DNA of 64,000 bases from the NCBI GenBank assembly GCA_005405945.1, contig BJHW01000002.1, positions 558,001-622,000 on the forward strand, in the 5' to 3' direction. The translations under genes and the position numbers were made by a program. Below, in pieces: positions 18,381 through 26,409 of the stretch (positions are counted from its first letter, which is position 1; every line of letters starts with the position of its first letter). The notes beneath the pieces are model-generated. The model searched no databases and had not been told where the DNA came from. It saw nothing but the letters and a program-made list of their open reading frames with translations. The DNA comes from Streptomyces violaceusniger (lineage in GTDB: Bacteria; Actinomycetota; Actinomycetes; Streptomycetales; Streptomycetaceae).

Positions 18381-19526
18381 GTGGTCAGTCGCAGAACCCT
18401 GCTCGCGAGCACACTGGGCATCACCGGCGGCCTTCTCCTCCCGACGGCGGGCGCCGACGCGGCGCCCGCCGACTGGTCCCGGGCGGTGGTGGACTCCACC
18501 ATCGCCCGCTACCCCGACCCCGCCTCGCTCGGCGGCTGGGGCTACACCCGAGGGCTGTTCCTGCTCGGCGCCTACCGCGTCTACCAGCGGGTCAAGGAGC
18601 CCTCGTACCTGGCGTACATCAAGACCTGGGTGGACAACTTCGTCGACGCCGACGGACATATGAGCCGGACCTTCGACAACCTCGACGCGATGCAGTCCGG
18701 CAATCTGCTGCTGATCCTCCACCAGGAGACCGGCGACCCCCGCTACCGGACCGCCGCCGCCCAGATCCGGGAGCGGATCACCACCTATCCGCGCACCGCC
18801 GACGGCGGGATGTGGCACGCCACCGGCAAGACCAACGAACTGTGGGGCGACGGTGTCTTCATGGCCCAGCCCTTCCTGCTGCGCTACGGCATCGCCTACG
18901 GCGACCAGGCGTACGCGTTCGACGAGGTCACCAGGAACCTCTCGGTGTACTTCCGCCACCTCAAGGCGTCCAACGGGCTGATCTACCACGCCTATGACGC
19001 CGACGGCGACGCCCCGTGGAACCCCGATCCCACCACCGGAACCTCCGCCCACTTCTGGGCACGGGCCATCGGCTGGACCGCCATGACCCATGTCGAGGTG
19101 CTGGAACTGCTCCCCGCGAACCACCCGCGCCGCGCCGAACTCATCGGCAACGTACGGCACTTGGCCAAGGGCTTCACCCGCTACCAGGACCCGGCAACCG
19201 GCCGCTGGTTCCAGGTCGTCGACAAGGCGAACGAGGCCGGCAACTGGACCGAGACCTCCGCCTCCAGCATGTACACCCTGATGCTGCACGCCGCTCTGGA
19301 ACACGGCTGGATCAGCGGCGGCTCCTACGCCTCGGCCGCGCGCAGGGGCTATCAGGGCGTGCTGAAGAAGGTGTCGGTCGGCTCCGACGGGCTGACGAAC
19401 ATCACCGACATCAGCGAGGGCACCAACGTCGGGGACCTGGCCTACTACCTCGGCCGCAAGCGCAATACGAACGACCTCCACGGTCTGGGCGCCTTCCTGC
19501 TGATGAACGAGCGGCTCGCGTCCTGA
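18381..19526 (+). CDS. Secreted GH88/GH105 family glycoside hydrolase (YteR-like)
   Basis: Unsaturated rhamnogalacturonyl hydrolase family (GH105), which removes the unsaturated uronic acid left by polysaccharide lyases by hydrating its double bond. The 381-residue protein has a Tat-like signal (SRRTLLAST, then LLLPTAGADAAPA). An alpha/alpha-barrel follows, with GYTRGLFLLGAYRVYQ, NELWGDGVFMAQPFLLRYG (catalytic Asp region), HFWARAIGWTAMTHVEVLEL and NWTETSASSMYTLML. An AGGAGA site precedes the start at 18381. It probably acts on pectin or ulvan-like side chains with the other secreted hydrolases nearby. Confidence 0.88.
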   Translation: MVSRRTLLASTLGITGGLLLPTAGADAAPADWSRAVVDSTIARYPDPASLGGWGYTRGLFLLGAYRVYQRVKEPSYLAYIKTWVDNFVDADGHMSRTFDNLDAMQSGNLLLILHQETGDPRYRTAAAQIRERITTYPRTADGGMWHATGKTNELWGDGVFMAQPFLLRYGIAYGDQAYAFDEVTRNLSVYFRHLKASNGLIYHAYDADGDAPWNPDPTTGTSAHFWARAIGWTAMTHVEVLELLPANHPRRAELIGNVRHLAKGFTRYQDPATGRWFQVVDKANEAGNWTETSASSMYTLMLHAALEHGWISGGSYASAARRGYQGVLKKVSVGSDGLTNITDISEGTNVGDLAYYLGRKRNTNDLHGLGAFLLMNERLAS

Positions 19527-19531
19527 CGCGC

Positions 19532-19567
19532 GCGTACGGTCGCGCTCCGCGGAGCGCGACCGTACGC
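19532..19567. terminator. 36-bp perfect palindrome, bidirectional terminator
   Basis: A fully self-complementary 36-bp sequence starting GCGTACGGTCGCGCTCC lies in the 55-bp gap between the convergent GH105 and PQQ-dehydrogenase genes. The position and symmetry fit a terminator working on both strands. No T-run is present, as is usual in Streptomyces. Confidence 0.85.
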
Positions 19568-19581
19568 ATCTCGGGCGGTGG

Positions 19582-20664
19582 CTACTTCAGCTCGACCTGG
19601 AACACCTTGTCCGCGCCGTCCGGCTCTCCGCCGTTGTTGTCGGCGTTCGTCGTGGACAGCCACAGCGCGTTCTCGCCCGGCACCGTCTCGACCGTGCGCA
19701 GCCGCCCGTAGGAGCTGGTGTAGTACGCCTTCGGGGTGCCCGCGCTGGTGCCGTCCACCGGGATCCGCCACAGCCGCTCGCCCTTGAGCGCCGCCATGTA
19801 GAGCGCGCCGTCGGCGTAGGTGACGCCGCTGGGCGAGGCCTCGCCGACCGACCACTGGCGCTTGGGGTTGGTCATCCCGGAGGTGGAGCAGTTGCCCTCG
19901 CAGGTCGGCCAGCCGTAGTTCTTGCCCGGTTCGATGAGGTTGAGCTCGTCGTACTTGCTGTTGCCGAGCTCGGCCTCCCACAGCCGGCCCTGCGGATCCC
20001 AGGTGATGCCCTGCGGGTTGCGGTGGCCCAGGGAGTAGACGAGGGTGCCGAACGGATTGCCCGGGGCGGGTTTGCCGTCTGTGGTCATCCGCAGGATCTT
20101 GCCGTTGAGGGAGTCCTTGTCCTGGGCGAGATCGGGGGTCTGCGCCTCCCCGGTGGTGGCGTAGAGATAGCCGTCCGGGCCGAACTTGAGGCGTCCGCCA
20201 TTGTGGTACTTGTTCTTCTTGATGCCGGTGACGATCGCCTTGTAGCCGCTGAGCGAGGAGCCGTCGTAGGTCATCCTGGCGATGCGGTTGCCGTCGGACG
20301 CGGTGTGCATCAGGTAGATGGCGTGGTCGCTGCTCCAGTTCGGGGAGACCGCGAGGCCCATCAGCCCGCCCTCACCGCCGGTGGTCACCACATTGGGCAC
20401 CGTGCCCACCTGCGTCCTGGTGCCCGACTGGGTGAGCTTGTACAGCTTGAAGGAATCGCGCTCGGCGATCAGCGCCGAGCCGTCGGGCAGCCAGCTGAGC
20501 CCCCAGGGGATGCTCCAGCCGGACGAGACGGTCTTGATGTCCGACGGGGCGGAGTCGGCCCGCGCCGGTGCCGCGTTGCCCGCGCCCGTCTGGGTGAGCA
20601 GCAGGCCGGCCGCGAGTGCGGTGGTCGCGGCCGCGGCCACGAGGGTGTTCCGGTGACTCTTCAT
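19582..20664 (-). CDS. Secreted PQQ-dependent sugar dehydrogenase
   Basis: Soluble aldose sugar/sorbosone dehydrogenase family (GSDH), a six-bladed beta-propeller that oxidises sugars with PQQ and calcium. The 360-residue protein has a signal peptide (residues 1-32). WSIPWGLSWLPDGSALIAER is the blade-1 signature, GGEGGLMGLAVSPNW follows, HNGGRLKFGPDGYLYATTG contains the catalytic His region, and HRNPQGITWDPQGRLWEAELG and GKNYGWPTCEG are typical. The complete pqqABCDE operon lies 4 kb away and could supply the cofactor. The GGAGGA ribosome site overlaps the stop of the small frame upstream. Confidence 0.92.
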   Translation of the reverse strand: MKSHRNTLVAAAATTALAAGLLLTQTGAGNAAPARADSAPSDIKTVSSGWSIPWGLSWLPDGSALIAERDSFKLYKLTQSGTRTQVGTVPNVVTTGGEGGLMGLAVSPNWSSDHAIYLMHTASDGNRIARMTYDGSSLSGYKAIVTGIKKNKYHNGGRLKFGPDGYLYATTGEAQTPDLAQDKDSLNGKILRMTTDGKPAPGNPFGTLVYSLGHRNPQGITWDPQGRLWEAELGNSKYDELNLIEPGKNYGWPTCEGNCSTSGMTNPKRQWSVGEASPSGVTYADGALYMAALKGERLWRIPVDGTSAGTPKAYYTSSYGRLRTVETVPGENALWLSTTNADNNGGEPDGADKVFQVELK

Positions 20665-20675
20665 CGCGCGTCCTC

Positions 20676-20891
20676 CTACTGGAGCTTGTACGCCTTGAAG
20701 TTTCGGGTGAGCAGATACGTGGTCTGGAGGCCGCTGCTGTTCAGGCTCCGAGATGCCCCGCTTTGGGCACAGGAGGCCGCCGGCGCCCGCAGGGACGGTT
20801 CGGCGTCATGGGTGACCGCGCCCGTGTCGGCCCTCGCAGCCGCGGCTGCGAGGGTCAGGACGGTGCGCGGTAAGAGCGGTGGACGCTCCAT
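20676..20891 (-). pseudogene. Remnant of a secreted protein gene
   Basis: A 71-codon frame with a good ribosome site (CAGGAGA, start 20891) and a signal-peptide-like N-terminus (MERPPLLPRTVLTLAAAAA). A short tail ending TYLLTRNFKAYKLQ follows, with a different character. Its TAG stop overlaps the ribosome site of the PQQ dehydrogenase, so the two are coupled. I suspect an internal deletion that fused the start and end of a larger exported protein. It could also be a real small secreted protein; I recognise no family. Confidence 0.4.
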
Positions 20892-20963
20892 CAAGGATTC
20901 TCCTGCCTGATCCTTGTTCACATCGAGGGACAGTAAGGAAAGCTTCCTAATGCGTCAACAGGT

Positions 20964-22193
20964 TCAGCCGCGCGTCACCCGGAAGACGACCGTGCCATGC
21001 GCGGGCACCGAGGCGCTGATCGAGCCGCTGGTGGTGGAAGTGGCCTTTGACCACAGGTCCTTCAGACGGTACGAGGACGAGCCGCCGAGGCCGATCGCGC
21101 TCGCCGTGGTGGAGATCGTCTTGCTGGACGAGTTCTCGTTGAGCAGCGCCACCGCCCGGTCGCCATTGGTCAGCTGCTTGGTGTAGACGGTCGTTCCTCC
21201 GCCGGAGGAGACGATGGTGGCCTGCTTGCCCAGGGTGTCCTGGTCGAGCGCGATGATGTCGGTGTTCTTCAGGATCGACTGGGTGGTCGCGGAGGCGTTG
21301 CGGATGTCGCTGCCGATCAGCAGCGGCGCCGCCATCATCGCCCACATGCTGAAGTGGGTGCGGTACTCGGTGGCCGTCATCCCGCCGTTGCCGACCTCGA
21401 GCATGTCGGGGTCGTTCCAGTGGCCGGGGCCGGCGTACTGCGCCAGGTCGTCGTTGATGTGCAGCTTGTCGATCATGCTGGACCACTTGTCGCTGATGTC
21501 GCCGGTGGTGCGCCAGGAGTTGCCGACCGGCTCGCCCCAGGTCCACACCTTGGGGGTGGTCTGGCCCCATTCGCAGAGCGAGTAGACGATCGGGCGGCCG
21601 GTGGCGGCGAGCGCGTCGCGCATGGCCTTGTAGCGCTTCTGGGCGTCGACGCCCTGGTTGTTGCAGTTGTCGTACTTGAGGTAGTCCACGCCCCAGGAGG
21701 CGAACAGCTTGGCGTCCTGCTGCTCGTGGTTCAGCCCGCCCGGGAAGCCGTTCGCCGCGTTGCAGGTCTTGGTGCCGGCGCTGGTGTAGATGCCGAACTT
21801 CAGCCCTTTGGCGTGCACGTAGTCCGCCACGGCCTTGATGCCGTTCGGGAAGCGGGTGCGGTTGGGCACCAGATTGCCGCTCGCGTCCCGGCTGGGCTCG
21901 GCCCAGCAGTCGTCGATGTTGACGTAGGTGTAGCCGGCGTCCTTGAGGCCGAGTGAGACGAACGCGTCGGCGACGCCCTTGATCATGGATTCATTGAACG
22001 AGGCGTCGCAGTGCGTGGCGTTCCAGTTGTTGAAGCCCATCGGGGGCGTTCGGGCCACGCCGTTGTCCAGGGCCGCGGCCTTTGGTGCCGCGGTGGTGAG
22101 GCTGACGGTGAGGGCGCCGGTGGCGACCGTGGTGGCCGCGGTGACGGCCGCGAGACAGGAGCGAAGTCTGCGCGATCGGGTGGATCTCTGCAT
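20964..22193 (-). CDS. Secreted GH27 alpha-galactosidase
   Basis: Glycoside hydrolase family 27, retaining alpha-galactosidase of about 409 residues. RTPPMGFNNWNATHCD opens the mature protein, YVNIDDCW binds substrate, YLKYDNCNNQG carries the Asp nucleophile, and GNSWRTTGDISDKW holds the Asp acid/base. A C-terminal beta-sandwich follows (about 300-409). The signal peptide covers about residues 1-40. I chose the ATG at 22193 because AAAGGAG lies seven bases upstream; the ATG at 22199 would leave no spacing. It would release galactose from galactomannan or melibiose-type sugars. It is divergent from the GH29 gene across 280 bp, where TCACC-aacc-GGTGA (22410-22423) is a weak operator candidate. 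Confidence 0.94.
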   Translation of the reverse strand: MQRSTRSRRLRSCLAAVTAATTVATGALTVSLTTAAPKAAALDNGVARTPPMGFNNWNATHCDASFNESMIKGVADAFVSLGLKDAGYTYVNIDDCWAEPSRDASGNLVPNRTRFPNGIKAVADYVHAKGLKFGIYTSAGTKTCNAANGFPGGLNHEQQDAKLFASWGVDYLKYDNCNNQGVDAQKRYKAMRDALAATGRPIVYSLCEWGQTTPKVWTWGEPVGNSWRTTGDISDKWSSMIDKLHINDDLAQYAGPGHWNDPDMLEVGNGGMTATEYRTHFSMWAMMAAPLLIGSDIRNASATTQSILKNTDIIALDQDTLGKQATIVSSGGGTTVYTKQLTNGDRAVALLNENSSSKTISTTASAIGLGGSSSYRLKDLWSKATSTTSGSISASVPAHGTVVFRVTRG

Positions 22194-22473
22194 GATCATC
22201 TCCTTTGGGCGCGGACAGTGCATCGCGGAAGGTAGGAGGTATGGCGTGATGAGTCAAGGAATGGTGTGGACCAAGAAGGCGGCCATGCAAGCGACTTTCG
22301 GCCGATAACCGTCAACTACCTGCGTGTTGCGTGTGGTTCTCGACGCCCTGCATCGGGTATCCAGCCAAAGAGGTCGGAGGATTTTAGGCGCACGCTTATT
22401 GACCGGACATCACCAACCGGTGACGCTGCAACGGAACGGCACAGGACCGATACGCCCCGAGAAGGAGCCCCCC

Positions 22474-24309
22474 ATGGGCCGCAGATCGTGCCGCCGACTC
22501 GGCGCCTGGCTGGCCGTCGTGCTATTGGCCGTCGCCACGCTCGCCCTGACCAGTCCTAACCCGGCGCAGGCCGAGGTCACCAACCCCCGGCAGCAGTGGC
22601 TGCGCCAGTCCCAGGCGGGGCTCTTCCTGCACTGGGGCATGCGCACCTCGCCCGGCTACACCAACTGCTCCGCCTGGGAGAAGGCGGTCACCGACGGCGG
22701 CTGGGACGCCGGCTACTGGGTGGCCGAGGCCAAGAAGCTGCACGCCTCCTACCTGGTGCTCGCCTCCTTCCACAGCCGTCTGGGCTATGCGCGGGCCTGG
22801 CCGTCCGCCATCCCCGGAAGCTGCTCCACCAAGCGGGACTTCCTCGGCGAGCTGATCGACGCGGCGAGCGCCCAGGGGCTGAAGGTCATGCTCTACATGA
22901 CCGACGATCCGAAGTGGCATGACGAGGGCGGCAACGAATGGCTCGACTCGGCGGCCTACTCCGCGTACAAGGGACGCGATGTCGACCTGACCACCCGCGA
23001 CGGCTTCGGCGAGTACTCCTACGACAACTTCGTGGAAGTGATGCGGAAGTACCCCGAGCTGTCCGGGTTCTGGATCGACAACGACAACGACTACTGGATC
23101 GACCACGGGCTCTACGAGAAGATCCGCGCCGACCGTCCCGGCTGGCTGCTGAGCAACAACAACGAAGACACGCCGATCATGGACACGGTCAGCAATGAGC
23201 AGAAGACCGGGATGACCCCGGCCTATGACTACCCCCAGGCCATCTGGACCCCACAGCCCCGGCTCACCGAAGCCTGCTTCAAGCTGCCCAGCAGCGGGGC
23301 CTGGTGGTACAGCGGCACCGACTCGGAGGTGGACTACGGACTCACCCTCGGCCGGCTCATCAGCGACTCCGGATCCTCCGTCAAATCCCTCATGGCCGAG
23401 ACCGCCCAGGTGAACGGGCGCTTCCCCAGCAAGCAGGAAGCCTTCAACAACTACGCCAAGAGCTATCTCGACAAAATCTGGGGATCGCTGGGCGGCACCG
23501 AGGGCGGTGGCTACTCCTACGGCGGGCTCCAGCCCGGTGCCTGGAACGACGGCGCCCACGGGGTGACCACGGTGAGCACGGCCGACCCCGACCGCCACTT
23601 CGTCCACGTCCTCACCCGGCCCTCGGGCTCCACGCTGACGGTAAGGGACAACGGCTACAAGGCGACCGGCGTCACCGACTACCGCACCGGGAAGAAGCTG
23701 ACCTTCCGCCAGGGCGACGGCCGGATCACCATCTCCGGCATCACCGACTGGGATCCGTACGACACCGTCCTCGAGGTCCGCACCGACGGCCGCCAGGGCA
23801 TCGTTGCGCCCGGTTCCCTCACCGCGAGCGCCAGTGTCTCCGCGAGCGGCCACCCCGCCTCCGCCGTGCTCGACGGCGATCCGCAGACGTACTGGGACAA
23901 CGCCACCACCCTGCCCGCCTCGATCACCTTCGATCTGCGGTCCGCCAAGAGCATCCGCTATCTGGCCGTGAACCAGCGGGAGTGGTCGGTCTCCTACGCC
24001 CGCTCCGACACCGAGCAGTCCGCCCGCATCCGCGACTACCAGGTGCACGTCTCCGACAACGGCCGCGACTGGGGCAGCCCGGTCGCCTCCGGAACGCTGC
24101 CCAGCGCCCGCGGTGTGCGGTTCGTCGACCTCCCCGCCACCACCAAGCGCTACGTCCGGCTCACGGTGAACAGCACCTGGGCCGCGTCCACCGACACCAA
24201 GCACTATCGCAAGCTGCTGCTGGACGAGGTGCGCATCGGGTCCGCCTACCCCGGGAGCGGCCGCACCACCACCGACGGCGGGGCGCCGCGGATCCAGGCC
24301 GCCCGCTGA
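22474..24309 (+). CDS. Secreted GH29-like alpha-L-fucosidase with F5/8 C domain
   Basis: A 611-residue exported protein. The signal peptide (about 1-35) ends at PAQAEV. The GH29 barrel shows GLFLHWGMRTSPGYTNCSAW, YLVLASFHSRLG, LKVMLYMTDDPKWHD and GFWIDNDNDYW, where the first Asp is the likely nucleophile. A galactose-binding-like F5/8 C module (CBM32 type) lies at about 480-600 (LTASASVSASGHPASAVLDG to LLLDEVRIG). The start at 22474 has GAAGGAG upstream. pqqA follows after 61 bp on the same strand, so read-through into the PQQ operon is possible. Substrate specificity within GH29 is unproven; the middle of the protein is divergent from well-known members. Confidence 0.85.
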   Translation: MGRRSCRRLGAWLAVVLLAVATLALTSPNPAQAEVTNPRQQWLRQSQAGLFLHWGMRTSPGYTNCSAWEKAVTDGGWDAGYWVAEAKKLHASYLVLASFHSRLGYARAWPSAIPGSCSTKRDFLGELIDAASAQGLKVMLYMTDDPKWHDEGGNEWLDSAAYSAYKGRDVDLTTRDGFGEYSYDNFVEVMRKYPELSGFWIDNDNDYWIDHGLYEKIRADRPGWLLSNNNEDTPIMDTVSNEQKTGMTPAYDYPQAIWTPQPRLTEACFKLPSSGAWWYSGTDSEVDYGLTLGRLISDSGSSVKSLMAETAQVNGRFPSKQEAFNNYAKSYLDKIWGSLGGTEGGGYSYGGLQPGAWNDGAHGVTTVSTADPDRHFVHVLTRPSGSTLTVRDNGYKATGVTDYRTGKKLTFRQGDGRITISGITDWDPYDTVLEVRTDGRQGIVAPGSLTASASVSASGHPASAVLDGDPQTYWDNATTLPASITFDLRSAKSIRYLAVNQREWSVSYARSDTEQSARIRDYQVHVSDNGRDWGSPVASGTLPSARGVRFVDLPATTKRYVRLTVNSTWAASTDTKHYRKLLLDEVRIGSAYPGSGRTTTDGGAPRIQAAR

Positions 24310-24370
24310 CGGCCCGTCCGCCCCGCCCCGTTGCTTCATCCCCCACCCAGATGGAAGGCAGGTCGAAGCC

Positions 24371-24514
24371 ATGAACGACACCACCCCGCGCACGGCGCCC
24401 GAGGCGGCGGACCGCACCCTTGACGACGCCGGCGAGACCGCCTGGCAGACCCCCGGCTACGTGGTCGTGGAGACCGCGCTGGAGGTCACCGCCTACTCGC
24501 TGAACGCCCGCTGA
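24371..24514 (+). CDS. pqqA: PqqA, precursor peptide of pyrroloquinoline quinone
   Basis: A 47-residue frame that an automatic caller could easily miss. Its C-terminal half, YVVVETALEVTAYSLNAR, contains the invariant Glu-x3-Tyr pair (EVTAY) whose side chains PqqE cross-links to build PQQ. Compared with the classic 23-24 residue PqqA it has an extra N-terminal leader of about 23 residues rich in Thr, Pro, Ala and Asp (MNDTTPRTAPEAADRT). GAAGGCAGGTCGAAGCC precedes the ATG. It is the first gene of the pqq operon, 10 bp before pqqB. Identification rests on the motif and gene order and is strong. Confidence 0.93.
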   Translation: MNDTTPRTAPEAADRTLDDAGETAWQTPGYVVVETALEVTAYSLNAR

Positions 24515-24524
24515 GCTCCCCGCC

Positions 24525-25424
24525 ATGCGCGTGCGCGTGCTCGGCACCGCGGCGGGTGGCGGCGTACCCCAGTGGAACTGCGCGTGCCCCGGATGCTCCG
24601 GGGCACGCGCCCACCCGGGGTGGCGCCGCCGCCACGCCTCGCTCGCCGTCCAGGCCGACGAGGGACGCTGGTATCTGGTCAACGCCACCCCCGACCTCGG
24701 CGACCAGGTCGAGGACTGCCCCGAACTGCACCCCGGGCCCGAACCGCGCCGGACCCCGCTGGCCGGGGTGATCCTCACCGACGCCGAGCTCGACCACACC
24801 CTCGGCATCGCCCGGCTGCGCGAGGCGGACGGCATCGAGATCGTGGCCACCGCCCCGGTGCGGCACGCCCTGCTGACCGGGCTCCACCTGGGCGAGGTCC
24901 TCACCCCCTACGCCCGGCTGGACTGGCGCCCCCTCGGCCCCGGGGACCGGCCGCTCGTCGAGGGCTCGCCGCTCGCCGTCGGCGCCGTCCCCGTCTCCGC
25001 CAAACGCCCCCGCTACGCGGCCGGACTCGCCGCCCCGGACGACGACGCCTGGGTGGTCGCCCTGCGGCTGACCGACCGCGCCACCGGCCGCTCCCTCCTC
25101 TACGCCCCCGCGCTCGCCGCCTGGCCCGACGCCTTCCAGCGCGCCGCCGAAGAAGCCGACTGCGTGATCGTCGACGGCACCTTCTGGTCCGATGACGAGC
25201 CCCTCACCAGCGGCTTCGGCTCGCGTACCGCCACCGCCATGGGCCATCTGCCGATCGAAGGACCGGACGGCACGGCGCACCGGCTCGCCGCACTCGAAGC
25301 GCGCACCCTGTACACCCACCTCAACAACACCAACCCCCTCAACGACCCGTCCGCGCCCCAGCACTCGGGCTTGGCGAGGCTGGGCGTCGAGGTGGCCGCC
25401 GACGGGATGGTGATCGACCTGTGA
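24525..25424 (+). CDS. pqqB: PqqB, PQQ biosynthesis metallo-beta-lactamase-fold protein
   Basis: A 299-residue PqqB. In other bacteria it is an iron-dependent hydroxylase that oxidises the cross-linked Glu-Tyr intermediate before PqqC acts. The N-terminus VRVLGTAAGGGVPQWNCACPGC is diagnostic. ILTDAELDHTLGIARLRE is the beta-lactamase-fold metal region, and FWSDDEPLTSGFGSRTATAMGH and THLNNTNPLNDP are typical C-terminal segments. It acts in the cytoplasm. The stop overlaps the GTG of pqqC, so translation is coupled. Confidence 0.95.
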   Translation: MRVRVLGTAAGGGVPQWNCACPGCSGARAHPGWRRRHASLAVQADEGRWYLVNATPDLGDQVEDCPELHPGPEPRRTPLAGVILTDAELDHTLGIARLREADGIEIVATAPVRHALLTGLHLGEVLTPYARLDWRPLGPGDRPLVEGSPLAVGAVPVSAKRPRYAAGLAAPDDDAWVVALRLTDRATGRSLLYAPALAAWPDAFQRAAEEADCVIVDGTFWSDDEPLTSGFGSRTATAMGHLPIEGPDGTAHRLAALEARTLYTHLNNTNPLNDPSAPQHSGLARLGVEVAADGMVIDL

Positions 25425-26128
25425 GCACCCCACGGACCCGGCTCGAGGAGCGGTTGCGCGCGGTCGCGCAGGAGCGCTACCACGACCGCCACCCCTTCAA
25501 CGTACGGATGCACGCGGGCGAGCTCACCCCCGCCGAACTGCGCCGCTGGATCCTCAACCGCTTCCACTACCAGCGCCACATCCCGGTCAAGGACGCGCTG
25601 ATCACCGCCAAGTTCGACACCCCACGGCTGCGCCGGATGTGGCTGCGGCGCATCCAGGACCACGACGGCGCCACCGACGGCGAGGGCGGTATCGAGCGGT
25701 GGCTGCGGCTCGGCGAGGCCGCGGGGCTGGACCGGGACCGGCTGCTGTCGGGGGATGAGGTGGTGCCGGGGGTGCGGCTCGCGGTCGACGGCTATGTCAA
25801 CTTCTGCCGGCTGCGCGACCCGCTGGAAGCCGTCGCCGCCTCGCTCACCGAGCTGTCCGCGCCCGGCATCATGCTCACCCGGATCGACGCCTTCGAGCGG
25901 TACTACCCCTGGATCGAGCGCGAGGGGCTGGCCTACTTCCGCAACCGGGTCGGCCAGGGGCGCCGGGACAGCACCGAGGCCCTCGACCTGGTCCTGACCT
26001 GGGCGCGGACCCCCGAGGACGAGGACCGCGCGGTGGCGGCGCTCGCCTTCAAATGCGATGTGCTGTGGTCGCTGCTGGACGCGGTCGACCACGCCGACAC
26101 CAAGGACGGCCCCGGGGAGGGCACATGA
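25421..26128 (+). CDS. pqqC: PqqC, pyrroloquinoline-quinone synthase
   Basis: PqqC carries out the last step, an eight-electron ring closure and oxidation by molecular oxygen to PQQ, without metal or cofactor. The 235-residue protein shows RYHDRHPFNVRMHAGELTPA, RWILNRFHYQRHIPVKDALI, RRIQDHDG and INAFERYYPWIE-like (RIDAFERYYPW) segments with the conserved His, Arg, Tyr and Lys residues. It uses a GTG start that overlaps pqqB by four bases and overlaps pqqD by ATGA. The length is close to the usual 250. Confidence 0.95.
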   Translation: MSTPRTRLEERLRAVAQERYHDRHPFNVRMHAGELTPAELRRWILNRFHYQRHIPVKDALITAKFDTPRLRRMWLRRIQDHDGATDGEGGIERWLRLGEAAGLDRDRLLSGDEVVPGVRLAVDGYVNFCRLRDPLEAVAASLTELSAPGIMLTRIDAFERYYPWIEREGLAYFRNRVGQGRRDSTEALDLVLTWARTPEDEDRAVAALAFKCDVLWSLLDAVDHADTKDGPGEGT

Positions 26129-26409
26129 CCGGCCCCGGCACCCCACCCGCCCCGGCCGGATGGCGGCCCGCGCTGTCCCGCGCCGTGAGCCTGCGCCACG
26201 ACCGGGTGCGGGACGCCGATCTGCTGGTGCTGCCCGAGCGGGTGGTGGTGCTGCGCGGCAGCGCCGCGAAGATCCTGCGGCTGTGCGACGGCGACCGCGA
26301 CCTCGAGGCCATCGTGGCGGAACTGCAGAGCCGCTTCCCCGGCGCGCCCGTCGCCGAGGACGTGCCCGCCTTCCTCGACCGGATGCGTACCCAAGGCTGG
26401 GTCCGATGA
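26125..26409 (+). CDS. pqqD: PqqD, PQQ precursor-peptide chaperone
   Basis: A 94-residue RiPP recognition element protein that binds PqqA and presents it to PqqE. WRPALSRAVSLRHDRVRDAD, then LPERVVVLRGSAAKILRLCDG and a GDRDLEAIVAELQSRFPG helix, are the standard PqqD pattern. The ATG at 26125 overlaps the pqqC stop. The next gene starts at 26406, again with an ATGA overlap, so PqqD and PqqE should be made in balance. Confidence 0.94.
   Translation: MTGPGTPPAPAGWRPALSRAVSLRHDRVRDADLLVLPERVVVLRGSAAKILRLCDGDRDLEAIVAELQSRFPGAPVAEDVPAFLDRMRTQGWVR

Noticed and set aside
22522..24417. 631-codon minus-strand frame opposite the GH29 gene
   Set aside because: Shadow of the fucosidase gene with Gly/Val/Asp-rich, family-free sequence.
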